Assembly (NCBI GenBank): GCA_029850515.1
Contig: JARCRW010000085.1
Location: forward strand, 1-35,676
DNA length: 35,676 bases
Direction: 5' to 3'
From: Nitrosotalea sp.
Lineage (GTDB): Archaea > Thermoproteota > Nitrososphaeria > Nitrososphaerales > Nitrosopumilaceae
Shown: positions 1 to 8,010 of the stretch, piece by piece
How positions within the stretch are numbered: the first letter of the stretch is position 1
Layout: each line of letters begins with the position of its first letter
The notes under the pieces: model-generated
The model's database searches: none
Told to the model about the DNA's origin: nothing
Seen by the model: the letters and a program-made list of their open reading frames with translations, nothing else
Position numbers and translations under genes: made by a program

Positions 1-117
1 AATTAGAGGTACTATTAGACTGGATTCTCATTATATGCCAGGACCGCTTTTACAGATGAAATCTATCCCAAACCCTGTATGACTCAAACTATTTTTTTTA
101 GATATTTCTTTGAAACA

Positions 118-1122
118 CTATAGCCCTATGCTGTTGATGGCATTTCCTGAATTTGCATCAATTATCAGGATTATCTTCTTGCCTTTATGGTCATATTGTG
201 CAAACCATATTGGCACATGTAACAGTTCTCCACTTGAAACATCTTCCTGAGTCTCCATCTGTCTTATCATGTGATACTTGGAATGGACCTTCTGTGATTG
301 TATTTGGTCTACAATGACTTTTGCCTGGTTCTTTGCAGTATCCTCATTGATGTCACCATTTAAGATCTTGACTGACTTGGGAATATTTTTTGGATCAAAA
401 TCGACTCTGCTGTCTAGTGTAAACTCGTATCCATGTGGTTGGTATGCTGTCAATGATTTTACCGAAACTACGGGACAGTTGTAATTTTCATCTACTGTAT
501 GTGACTTTGTAGCGTTGCCACCACCACCCATCATTCCACCTCCGCCCATCATGGTACCAAACAACATTCCGTCCATCATTCCTCCGCCGAAACCCCCTCC
601 TCCACCTTGTCTGGAATCCCCGCTCATTGCTCCTCCCATGAGTCCTGCCATTGCAACAGTTGCTGCAATGCTTCCAACTTGGACAGCAATGTCTGTTGCA
701 ATAAGATTTGTCTTTGCCGATACTGGAATAATCCAATATGGTACCATGGAAAGTTCAAGATCGTCTAGTTTTGAGTTCTCTTGGAGATGTCGATGCAATA
801 GACCCTTGTCCATCATTTGGTGTAATCTTGCAGTGATCTGGTCCTGGTCGGATATTGTAATCGGAAGCATTGTGTGCTTTGCAATGTTCTTCCATCCCTT
901 GGTTTCAAGACTTATGCTGCTTCCACAGTACTCGCATGTTACTACCATCTCTCCAAACTTGGGTGTGATTGAAGCATTACAATTTGGGCATTTTATTTCC
1001 TTTACTTCGGTACTTGCATCTGGAGGATTGGCAGGTGTTGCAGTTGCTGTCTGTTTTGTGCCACACTTGACACAAAAAACCGCGTTATCTGGAAGTTGTA
1101 TGCCACATTTTTCGCAAAACAT
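118..1122 (-). CDS. Double zinc-ribbon, glycine-rich protein (YdjG-like)
   Basis: Unknown function; probably membrane- or complex-associated. Residues 3-21 form a short zinc ribbon (CEKC...CVKC) and residues about 44-67 a second one (CPNC...CEYC), as in YdjG/TFIIB-type ribbons. The middle (about 150-205) is a Gly/Met-rich, partly hydrophobic stretch with GGGGFGGGMM-type runs, which could be a membrane-active or flexible linker. The two flanking regions each carry a VP(Y/I)W strand motif, suggesting a repeated beta domain; the last one (VPIWFAQYDHKGKK..) resembles PepSY-like C-termini. It is the last gene of an operon, 10 nt behind the SPFH gene. Its pairing with an SPFH/zinc-ribbon protein suggests a shared complex. 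The function is inferred from context only. Confidence 0.88.
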   Translation of the reverse strand: MFCEKCGIQLPDNAVFCVKCGTKQTATATPANPPDASTEVKEIKCPNCNASITPKFGEMVVTCEYCGSSISLETKGWKNIAKHTMLPITISDQDQITARLHQMMDKGLLHRHLQENSKLDDLELSMVPYWIIPVSAKTNLIATDIAVQVGSIAATVAMAGLMGGAMSGDSRQGGGGGFGGGMMDGMLFGTMMGGGGMMGGGGNATKSHTVDENYNCPVVSVKSLTAYQPHGYEFTLDSRVDFDPKNIPKSVKILNGDINEDTAKNQAKVIVDQIQSQKVHSKYHMIRQMETQEDVSSGELLHVPIWFAQYDHKGKKIILIIDANSGNAINSIGL

Positions 1123-1132
1123 TTTCTTTTAC

Positions 1133-2209
1133 CTATCCTGTTTTCATCTCATTTCCACAATGAGAGCAGAACTTGGAATCTGTTGCAACTATGGTATTGC
1201 ATTTTGGGCATGTGATTCCTTGAGGTTTTTGTGCTGTTTGCTGTTGGACAGCTCCGCAGTTTGGACAAAAATTATTTGATACTGGCATCATCATGGCACA
1301 CTTTTGACACTGTTTCATTGGAGGCTGGTACATTCCTTGGCCCATCTGGCCTGCCATTGCATAACCGATACCAGATCCTGCTCCGAATCCAACTCCAAGG
1401 CCTGCCATCGAGCCTGCTCCGCCTGAAGGATTTTTTGCTGCCTCCGTCATGGCCTGACCTGCTTGGTACTGCATGTAATTTACGCCAAGTACTGACATTT
1501 CTGATCTTGTATTGATTGCTTTTTGTACCTCTTCTGGAAGGCTGATTGTTAATCCTGATATCTTGTTTATCTCTAATCCATATTGTCCAAAGCTTGAAGG
1601 CGCGTTGGCTAGTACAACCTGTTCAATGTTTTGCAAGTTTGATGCCAAGTCGGTAACCTTCATTCCGCTCTCCTTCATCTTTCCAATTGCATTGAACGAC
1701 AAGAGGACCATCTGCTCTTTTAGTCGTGATTCTATTGCATCTGATGTCTGCATTGCAAATGTTCCCACAAACTGATTCACAAAGTTCTCTGGAGAAGAAA
1801 TCTTCCATCTGAATTCCCCAAATATTCTTAAATTTACCATGCCAAGAACAGGGTCAACAAACTGATACGGTCCCTGTGAGCCAAACTTGCCATCGATGTA
1901 CCTATTTTGTAAATAGTATACTTCAGCAGCTTGCACAACCCCTGTGAAAAACTTCAAGAGTCCACCTACTATTGGCGCATTAAAGTCTGTCAGTGCATAT
2001 CTGTTTGGTTTGTCAAAATATGTTAAAACTTTACCATCTCTGAAAAATACCGCGATCTCGTCTTCTCTGACTACTATGTTATCGTTAAGTCTTATCAATC
2101 GTGGAACCTTCCACATGATATTGCCCTCCTTGTATTGTGATTCCCATTCTATGGTGGTTGAACCAACTACGCTTCCACCCGAATCTTGATCTTTTTTACG
2201 TCCAAACAT
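1133..2209 (-). CDS. SPFH-domain protein with C-terminal zinc ribbons (YdjI-like)
   Basis: A 358-residue protein of the SPFH/'virion core protein' (YdjI) type. Residues about 25-240 form the SPFH body, including IVVREDEIAVFFRDGK and ISSPENFVNQFVG, followed by the helical SPFH stem. A Gly/Ala/Met-rich linker (about 255-295) leads to two zinc ribbons: CQKC...CPNC and CPKC...CSHC. SPFH proteins oligomerise on membranes as scaffolds. In Bacillus, YdjI acts with PspA and the zinc-ribbon protein YdjG in membrane stress. Here it sits between a coiled-coil gene (32 nt upstream) and a double zinc-ribbon gene (10 nt downstream), so a similar complex is plausible. There is no N-terminal membrane segment. 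The family call is confident; the role is inferred. Confidence 0.92.
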   Translation of the reverse strand: MFGRKKDQDSGGSVVGSTTIEWESQYKEGNIMWKVPRLIRLNDNIVVREDEIAVFFRDGKVLTYFDKPNRYALTDFNAPIVGGLLKFFTGVVQAAEVYYLQNRYIDGKFGSQGPYQFVDPVLGMVNLRIFGEFRWKISSPENFVNQFVGTFAMQTSDAIESRLKEQMVLLSFNAIGKMKESGMKVTDLASNLQNIEQVVLANAPSSFGQYGLEINKISGLTISLPEEVQKAINTRSEMSVLGVNYMQYQAGQAMTEAAKNPSGGAGSMAGLGVGFGAGSGIGYAMAGQMGQGMYQPPMKQCQKCAMMMPVSNNFCPNCGAVQQQTAQKPQGITCPKCNTIVATDSKFCSHCGNEMKTG

Positions 2210-2241
2210 TTACAGCCAATCTCCAATCTTTGCCATTTTTA

Positions 2242-2799
2242 TCACTTTGTAACTAATATGTTTTCAACTGATTCTAATCTCTGCCTCCAAGAATTATCCA
2301 GAGCATCGAGCATGGAATTGATATTAAATGTGATATCTTGTACTGATTTACCTGAATTATATTCTGATATGGAATTTGAGCATGTTGAAAAAATCTGCTC
2401 TGCGGTGTTTACAAAATTAAAATCATATTCATATAACTTGTTAAGAACTCCATCATCAATTCTTATGTTTGGAGATATTCCCGCAGATCCTTGCTGGGAA
2501 TGCTGTATGGTGCCAGATATCCTCTGTATCTGAGATATGGTATCTCCAACTAGGGTAAGGTTGCCAAAATCACCCTTTGCCGTTATGGCTTTTCGCAGAT
2601 CCTCCATCTTTGACTTGGACTCGTTTATGTTATCTGATACCTGTTTGCGTAACAACTGGTCTGCCGCTCTCAAGTCTTCAAGGCTGCGATATTCCTTTAG
2701 CCCTGGTATCTTTAATTGCAGTTTTTTCCACGTACCCCTGTTTTCAACTATTTTTTCTCTGAGGTCTGGATTATTTTCTGCCATGTGTCTATGATCCAT
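2242..2799 (-). CDS. Coiled-coil protein, first gene of SPFH operon
   Basis: A 185-residue, mostly alpha-helical charged protein that I do not recognise. Residues about 25-75 and 135-180 look coiled-coil forming, with a Gly/Ser break near 100-110. There is no signal peptide or membrane segment. It is the promoter-proximal gene of the operon with the SPFH and zinc-ribbon genes. That is the position a PspA-type coiled-coil effector takes in the Bacillus pspA-ydjGHI cluster, but there is no clear PspA motif. An alternative start is the Met at 2784 (MAENNPD..). It is divergent from the secreted protease at 2927, so 2800-2926 holds both promoters. Confidence 0.82.
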   Translation of the reverse strand: MDHRHMAENNPDLREKIVENRGTWKKLQLKIPGLKEYRSLEDLRAADQLLRKQVSDNINESKSKMEDLRKAITAKGDFGNLTLVGDTISQIQRISGTIQHSQQGSAGISPNIRIDDGVLNKLYEYDFNFVNTAEQIFSTCSNSISEYNSGKSVQDITFNINSMLDALDNSWRQRLESVENILVTK

Positions 2800-2892
2800 G
2801 TTGCAAACTTAAAGATTCCGAGAACAATGTTACTTGATCAAGCCTGTTCTGGCATGGACAGTGTACCGACAATATTGCATGACAATTAAAGT

Positions 2893-2900
2893 CATATAAT
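2893..2900 (+). promoter_or_regulatory. TATA box of the secreted HExxH/DUF192 gene
   Basis: CATATAAT is centred about 30 nt upstream of the ATG at 2927, with no Shine-Dalgarno. This spacing fits a leaderless archaeal transcript and recurs before most genes in the window. Confidence 0.55.
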
Positions 2901-2926
2901 ACAAAGATACATCTCAATCTCACCAA

Positions 2927-4870
2927 ATGAAAAAAACCGTCCTGTCTATTGCCTTGTCATTTCTTTTGATCATATCTACGATACCATCATTTGCACAAAC
3001 AAACTCTACAGTTCAAGATTTTAAAACATTACAGCAACAAAGAAGCCAAGATAGCTCAAATCTGTCATATGCAGTATTTTACATAACAGAAAATGACAAA
3101 TGTTCTGATTCTGAATACAAGAGCTTGAAATTTTATCAAGTAGTTACAGACGAATATCTTTCATTGTATGGCATATCGCATGATCTACAAGGCTCGCTCT
3201 GCATACCGCTGAAAAATTACAAGTCATATTTTTCTGGGCTGTCTACATTTACACTTCCCGTGGTAATATCTGATAATACGGTTGGTCAACAGCTAGTTCA
3301 GCAGGGATTTTATGGAATGTATGAAATAACTGGCACTGGCATGCAGGCAATCTATGTTTGTTCTTGTGACACCCAGATTGAGAGCTGGGCAGGAGCATGG
3401 ATCTTGTCTCATGAATTATCACACTTTTCACTACGATATATTGGAGAGCCTGATGCAATTGCAGTTTCATGGGTCCATTATATCCAGGCATTAGAAAATG
3501 ACTGTCAGCAGGGTAATTTTGCCAAAGTTTGTCCACAATACTCTGCATCAGTAACATCTCCATCTGGAAACCAAATTCCGGTAATGGTAGTATATGGGCA
3601 GGGGCCATCAACCAACCTTCCACAAAATGCCCCGCAGAGTGAGGTGGTGACTCTGCCTGAAAACTCTATTGTTCAAACTCCAAACCCGGCATGTCAAACA
3701 AACCAGATATGCGCATTACCTGGAGATTATCTCAAATACCAGATCACAACATCTGATCTAAATCAAACCATACGATTTGATTTTGAAAATCCTACTGACA
3801 ACAAGAATATCACAATCAAGACAAGTGCAGTACAAAATGGTTTGCCTGTATCTGAATATGATACACTCGATCTGTCAAAAGCATTGTTTACAAGACCGAG
3901 TGGCAATGCATCCAATTTCATGTACATGCTCCCAACTCCTCTGAGACTAAACAGTGCATATCATCAAGAAGCCGTACAATTTAACAACTATACAAGAGAT
4001 GTCCTGTCTGCGCAAAACAACAATCAGACAAATTCTATTCTAGTTCAGATTGACAAAGATACTGGGATATTGATACAGCTTGCAATTTCGCATGTTGTAA
4101 ATGTAAATGGAGCGGTCTCTGTTAGCCAACAATCATACAAACTGATTGACACAAACAAAATTACCTATTCCAACTATGCAACTGGCCAAGTTTTCATTCC
4201 CTCTTGGATAAAAGATGATGCCAAGTTTTGGTCTGACGGTTCGATAACTGATGCTCAATTTATTCAAGAAATGCAATATCTAATTGACAATAAAATAGTG
4301 ACTATTCCACAAACTACTCCATTTGATAATTTGTCCTCTAATATTCCTTCATGGGTTAAAGATGATGCAAAGTACTGGTCATCAGGTTCTGTATCTGATA
4401 ATGAATTTGCAGGAGCAATCCAGTATCTTGCCTCAAATGGTGTGATATCTATATCTAGTTCTCGAAATGGCACTAACTCAAATTTGACTGATCTGCCAAA
4501 AGGTCAGGTCAAGATAGGCAATGTATTGCTTGACGTTGAAATTGCGGACACTCTACAGCGACAGAACAAAGGACTCCAATATCACACTCCGTTATCATAT
4601 AGTCAAGGCATGCTTTTTCCATTTGCACAGCCACAGGTTATATCGATATGGATGAAGGACATGCAATTTCCTATTGATATTATATGGTTTGACAGTTCAG
4701 GAAATGTCTTGCATATAGAAAAAAATGCTCCACCATGTATTTCGGATCCTTGTACTATATATGGTCAAAACTTGACACATGCACAGTATGTCTTGGAGGT
4801 GGCTTCTGGTTTTGCAGACAAGTTTGGGATCACTCAAAACTCACACATGCAGCTACTGACACCAGTCTGA
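2927..4870 (+). CDS. Secreted HExxH metallopeptidase-like / repeat / DUF192 protein
   Basis: A 647-residue exported multidomain protein. Residues 1-23 are a signal peptide (basic MKK, hydrophobic core, cut near SFAQ). The N-terminal domain carries H162-E-L-S-H166, the zinc peptidase HExxH motif, with E174 or D176 as possible third ligand. Six or more cysteines in this half suggest disulfides. Residues about 420-510 contain two copies of a thaumarchaeal repeat (IPSW(I/V)KDDAK(F/Y)W(S)..G(S)(I/V)(S/T)D..F..(A/E)(I/M)QYL). Residues about 525-640 are a DUF192 domain, including GMLFPF and IWMKDMQFPIDIIW. The three-part combination is unusual. The substrate is unknown; an extracellular or cell-surface role is inferred. 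Confidence 0.9.
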   Translation: MKKTVLSIALSFLLIISTIPSFAQTNSTVQDFKTLQQQRSQDSSNLSYAVFYITENDKCSDSEYKSLKFYQVVTDEYLSLYGISHDLQGSLCIPLKNYKSYFSGLSTFTLPVVISDNTVGQQLVQQGFYGMYEITGTGMQAIYVCSCDTQIESWAGAWILSHELSHFSLRYIGEPDAIAVSWVHYIQALENDCQQGNFAKVCPQYSASVTSPSGNQIPVMVVYGQGPSTNLPQNAPQSEVVTLPENSIVQTPNPACQTNQICALPGDYLKYQITTSDLNQTIRFDFENPTDNKNITIKTSAVQNGLPVSEYDTLDLSKALFTRPSGNASNFMYMLPTPLRLNSAYHQEAVQFNNYTRDVLSAQNNNQTNSILVQIDKDTGILIQLAISHVVNVNGAVSVSQQSYKLIDTNKITYSNYATGQVFIPSWIKDDAKFWSDGSITDAQFIQEMQYLIDNKIVTIPQTTPFDNLSSNIPSWVKDDAKYWSSGSVSDNEFAGAIQYLASNGVISISSSRNGTNSNLTDLPKGQVKIGNVLLDVEIADTLQRQNKGLQYHTPLSYSQGMLFPFAQPQVISIWMKDMQFPIDIIWFDSSGNVLHIEKNAPPCISDPCTIYGQNLTHAQYVLEVASGFADKFGITQNSHMQLLTPV

Positions 4871-4911
4871 TGTCATAAGACTATTAAATTCCGTCAAAGC
4901 GATTGTTTGTG

Positions 4912-5214
4912 ATGCCAAATAAAATAATGATAAATCTTGACAAGGCAATGTATAACGAAGGAGAATATGTCAAGATAAAATTAGATTATGAAACGCTTTC
5001 TCCAAAGCAAGCAATGCATCTGGTTATCTTTGATCCATCTGAAAAAGAAGTGTTCAGTGAAGACCAATATATGAATTCACAAAAGGGATCATATTCTAAC
5101 GTTCTACGATTTGATACAAAACAATGGCGAACTGCAGGACGATACAAGGTTGCTGCCTGGGATCAGGAAGGAACAAGAAAAGAAGTATTTTTTCAATTCA
5201 AAACAAAAGCCTAG
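4912..5214 (+). CDS. Small Ig-like beta-sandwich protein
   Basis: About 100 residues from the ATG at 4912; in-frame TTG (4903) and GTG (4909) starts are less likely. The sequence alternates beta strands: YNEGEYVKIKLDYE, MHLVIFDPSEKEVFSED, AGRYKVAAWDQEG. This resembles the MG2/Ig-like domains used in archaeal surface and sensor proteins. There is no signal peptide, so it may be cytoplasmic or exported by other means. It lies 41 nt after the DUF192 protein on the same strand. Its stop overlaps the stop of the convergent protease gene within a CTAG at 5211-5214. The function is unknown. Confidence 0.75.
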   Translation: MPNKIMINLDKAMYNEGEYVKIKLDYETLSPKQAMHLVIFDPSEKEVFSEDQYMNSQKGSYSNVLRFDTKQWRTAGRYKVAAWDQEGTRKEVFFQFKTKA

Positions 5215-6182
5215 GCAGACTTTTGTGGCCCGCATGCTACGTCACTTAGATCTTTACCATCGTATAGGTCCTTTATTGCATTCACATCACAATCTGAGAT
5301 AAATGGAAAATTTGTCTGGATTACATAATGCATCAAATCTTCCTCATCAGTAGAATGTCCTAATCCAAGTGCATGGCCAAATTCATGTCTGACTACGGCA
5401 CCAAGTCGTTCAGGTGAAAGGTTGTTTACATCGTAAATTGTTATTGATGATTTTAGTGTCTCCTGCCCGTCTGTGATATTTCTAGTGTATCCTGAAAACC
5501 CATCCGGATCTTCAAGACTTGTGAGAACTATTGTAATGTCTCCTTCTTCGGTTGGAGATTCAATTATGTTGAACTTGGTTGGTATGTGAAATACTGTATT
5601 TTCATTTTGCATGTCTTGAAGTGCACCTTGCCATCCTTTGTAATATACTGAAACAGTACCAACTGGTCCCCTATCAAGCAAAGAATTGTCTATTTTCACG
5701 GATTCTTCTGAGAGTATTGCATCTTTGATGGCAGCTATTTTTTCTTTTGAAACCTTGTCTGCATTTACTATGTTGATGTTAAGAGCTTGATTGTTTATGA
5801 GATGCCAAGGTTTCCATGTGTCAACTGTATTACTTTTTAGGTTTTGCACTAGGTATTGTGTTTTGAGAGGCGTGTTGTTAGAATTGTAAAATGACTGTAA
5901 ATCGCTTGGCACGTATGAAATAAAGATGAAGACCGCAAGTCCGAGCGCAACTACTATTGTTACATTTCGTAAAATCTTATTTTTACGTGGTTCACTCAGC
6001 AAGCCGGCTAAAACTTTCTTGTCTTCGCGAAGCTCCTCGATTATCTTTTTTTTCTCTGAAATATCATGCTCAAGATTTGACGTGTCTGTTTCCAAGTTAT
6101 CGACACGTTTCTTGAGTTCTAAATTCATCTCTTTGAGAAGTGTCTTTTGAGATGCAAGATCTTCGAATAACTCTTGTTTCAT
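5211..6182 (-). CDS. Membrane-anchored metzincin (matrixin-like) with cytoplasmic coiled coil
   Basis: A 323-residue zinc endopeptidase. Residues 1-62 are a charged heptad-like coiled coil, 66-72 a basic patch and about 73-91 a transmembrane helix. The extracytoplasmic catalytic domain has H266-E-F-G-H270-A-L-G-L-G-H276, the complete HExxHxxGxxH metzincin motif, and a likely Met-turn at M284 (EDLMHY). Topology is N-in, C-out. Its ATG follows the response-regulator stop with no spacer (TAAATG), so the two are translated together. This suggests that phosphorylation-dependent signalling controls the protease through its cytoplasmic coiled coil; that link is inference. The target is unknown. Confidence 0.92.
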   Translation of the reverse strand: MKQELFEDLASQKTLLKEMNLELKKRVDNLETDTSNLEHDISEKKKIIEELREDKKVLAGLLSEPRKNKILRNVTIVVALGLAVFIFISYVPSDLQSFYNSNNTPLKTQYLVQNLKSNTVDTWKPWHLINNQALNINIVNADKVSKEKIAAIKDAILSEESVKIDNSLLDRGPVGTVSVYYKGWQGALQDMQNENTVFHIPTKFNIIESPTEEGDITIVLTSLEDPDGFSGYTRNITDGQETLKSSITIYDVNNLSPERLGAVVRHEFGHALGLGHSTDEEDLMHYVIQTNFPFISDCDVNAIKDLYDGKDLSDVACGPQKSA

Positions 6183-6602
6183 TTATGAAACCACTCTGAT
6201 AGTGTATAGTTTATCCAGCGCATGCATTATCTCGTTAATGTCATAAGGCTTGTGAATTATGGCAGATGCCCTAAGATCGAGTAATTTCTCATGAGTATCA
6301 TTTGTCAAGTCTGCTGTTACCATTATGACAAGGGCATCTGGATGGATCTCTCTAATTTTCTCTAATGCATATAATCCATCACACATATCCATCATGACAT
6401 CTAGAAATATGGCATCTGGTCTGAGATTCTTGTAAATTTCAACTGCCTCTAACCCATCATACCCCCTTCCAATCACTTTGATACCTTTTATCTGCAAAAA
6501 ATCAGATAGTACTGATACTGTATCCCTGTCATCATCAATTACTATGGCCGTGATGGGATTGTTCCTACCGTCGGAATGAGATTGAGAAAAAACTTTCACC
6601 AT
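6183..6602 (-). CDS. Single-domain response regulator (CheY-like receiver)
   Basis: A 139-residue receiver domain with nothing after it. The acidic pocket is D23-D24-D25, the phosphoacceptor D68 (IFLDVMM), the switch residue T96 (VIMVTA) and the conserved lysine K118 (HKPYD). No DNA-binding output domain is present, so it must act by protein contact. It is directly upstream of, and abuts, the membrane metzincin gene. No histidine kinase is adjacent on this strand; kinases at 8011, 13998 and 29713 are candidates. A TATA-like stretch (about 6619-6628) and an 18-bp palindrome lie just upstream. Confidence 0.95.
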   Translation of the reverse strand: MVKVFSQSHSDGRNNPITAIVIDDDRDTVSVLSDFLQIKGIKVIGRGYDGLEAVEIYKNLRPDAIFLDVMMDMCDGLYALEKIREIHPDALVIMVTADLTNDTHEKLLDLRASAIIHKPYDINEIMHALDKLYTIRVVS

Positions 6603-6640
6603 TTATGTGTAATATTGAATATATATTAGATGAATTTTGT

Positions 6641-6658
6641 TTAGTTTGATCAAACTAA
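6641..6658. promoter_or_regulatory. 18-bp perfect palindrome, candidate operator
   Basis: TTAGTTTGATCAAACTAA is a perfect inverted repeat. It sits about 40-55 nt upstream of the response-regulator ATG (6602), just outside the TATA-like sequence at 6619-6628. A dimeric regulator bound here would be placed to activate or repress the receiver/metzincin operon. It is 125 nt from the divergent J-domain gene and could serve that too. Confidence 0.5.
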
Positions 6659-6783
6659 TTTTCTGCCCTCCTTGAAAAAATATGTGAAACGCTCTACCCA
6701 TTATCTTGATTGAAAACTGATATCTTTTACAATTATGATAAGAAAATGCGATCAATCTTTATTAAAATGGCTAGCGCAATGTT

Positions 6784-7296
6784 TTGTTGTTGAATATTGA
6801 GCAATGCTATGAACTGCTTGGGTTACAACAAGGCGCATCTATACCTGAGATAAAAAACGCATACCGTAGAATGGTCCTAGAACATCATCCTGACAAAAAT
6901 ACGCCAACCAGAGATGATGTGAAATTCAAGTTGGTAACAGAAGCGTATCAGACAATACGTACCAAAAATATGGATATTGACAATTCTACATGTCACAAGT
7001 CAGGAAACAAATACAATTCCTACCGGGAACTGCTAACATGGACTTTTTACATGCATTTGCCTCATGACATAGTTATTTATGGCCAAAAAATACCACATAT
7101 AAAAACAGTTTATCATTATTTTCTACAGTACAAGCCAGTCATTCTCACATGTGGTAAACTAGCACGGAAGTACGCCAGTATTATCACACCTAGATTTATT
7201 GCCTCATCATGTGCCAAAATCAAGTCCATTGTTTTGCATGTTATACGTGAAGGTGTGGTGGTGGACCTGCTAAAATATTTGGGTCTGCATTCGTAG
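6784..7296 (+). CDS. J-domain (DnaJ-like) protein
   Basis: The N-terminal about 60 residues are a J domain (CYELLGLQQGASIPEIKNAYRR) with the Hsp70-stimulating HPD tripeptide in HHPDKN. There is no G/F region or zinc domain; residues about 75-170 are an unrecognised, basic, Tyr/His-rich extension. It probably recruits DnaK/Hsp70 to a specific client. The only in-frame starts are three consecutive TTG codons (6784, 6787, 6790). The A/T-rich TTTATTAAAA near 6758-6767 fits a leaderless TTG start. The ATGs at 6767 and 6779 are out of frame. Confidence 0.85.
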   Translation: MLLNIEQCYELLGLQQGASIPEIKNAYRRMVLEHHPDKNTPTRDDVKFKLVTEAYQTIRTKNMDIDNSTCHKSGNKYNSYRELLTWTFYMHLPHDIVIYGQKIPHIKTVYHYFLQYKPVILTCGKLARKYASIITPRFIASSCAKIKSIVLHVIREGVVVDLLKYLGLHS

Positions 7297-7375
7297 GATG
7301 TATGACTAGTTCTATCTGATTGCTCTCGATTGGATAGAGGTATTTTTAAATAGAAAAGGTACGCATAAGATCTCA

Positions 7376-7900
7376 ATGCGATCTGGTATCAAGAGCGTAA
7401 TACTTGCAATATCTATCATAACTATGCTAATGGCATTTGTCTTGGGACCGGTGGCTCCAGCATTGGCCCAAACAACTCCTGCAACAGCTAACTTGGTCAA
7501 GCGAGACTTTTCTTCTACTGATAATCAACACCTTACTGCAAGTTCTGGCAATGACGTGGTTTGCGGAGATCATCTATGTGCACCTGGTGAATGGACCCAG
7601 TTACAAGACAATCTAAATCTAGCCCAGATTTCACATTCTGCAATAAATTCTACAAAAACAATGCCGTTGTCATCAAACGCTACCATGCAAATATCTACCA
7701 ACTCCACAATACCTGTTTCGACAAACGCTACTTCACAAATTCCGTCTCCTTATCCAGTACAACCGACTCCAGTGCCAATTCCAATGCCTCCATCAACACC
7801 ATCTTATGTCTGCACTGCAGTAAAGATAGCTCTTGGAAATTCAACAGTATCATCTAGTGTTGCTGCAAAAGTAATGTCAGACCTTGGTTGCATTAGCTAA
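7376..7900 (+). CDS. Secreted Ser/Thr/Pro-rich protein
   Basis: A 174-residue exported protein of unknown function. Residues 1-31 form a signal peptide (basic start, hydrophobic core, APALAQ cleavage site). A short domain with a Cys pair (VVCGDHLCAPGEW) follows, then a long Ser/Thr/Asn- and Pro-rich linker rich in N-glycosylation sequons, and a small C-terminal domain with two cysteines (YVCTAVKIALG...DLGCIS). The CGDxxCxPGEW segment recurs in thaumarchaeal surface proteins as far as I recall. The TATA-like TATTTTTAAA at 7341-7350 supports the ATG at 7376 as a leaderless start. Confidence 0.8.
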   Translation: MRSGIKSVILAISIITMLMAFVLGPVAPALAQTTPATANLVKRDFSSTDNQHLTASSGNDVVCGDHLCAPGEWTQLQDNLNLAQISHSAINSTKTMPLSSNATMQISTNSTIPVSTNATSQIPSPYPVQPTPVPIPMPPSTPSYVCTAVKIALGNSTVSSSVAAKVMSDLGCIS

Positions 7901-8010
7901 GACGTTGAATAGTTGACATGCATCTAATATTTGTAATATGCTCTTACTATGACTAGCTTGTTTTTCTAGAACACACAACAAGTATTCTGGTATATTTTTT
8001 TATATGATGT

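Noticed and set aside
1-117. Leading 117 nt
   Set aside because: No coding or structured signal was found beyond the 3' end of the first gene.
515-1279. 254-codon open frame on the plus strand
   Set aside because: It is antisense to two confident zinc-ribbon/SPFH genes; its Pro-rich sequence is a mirror of their Gly codons.
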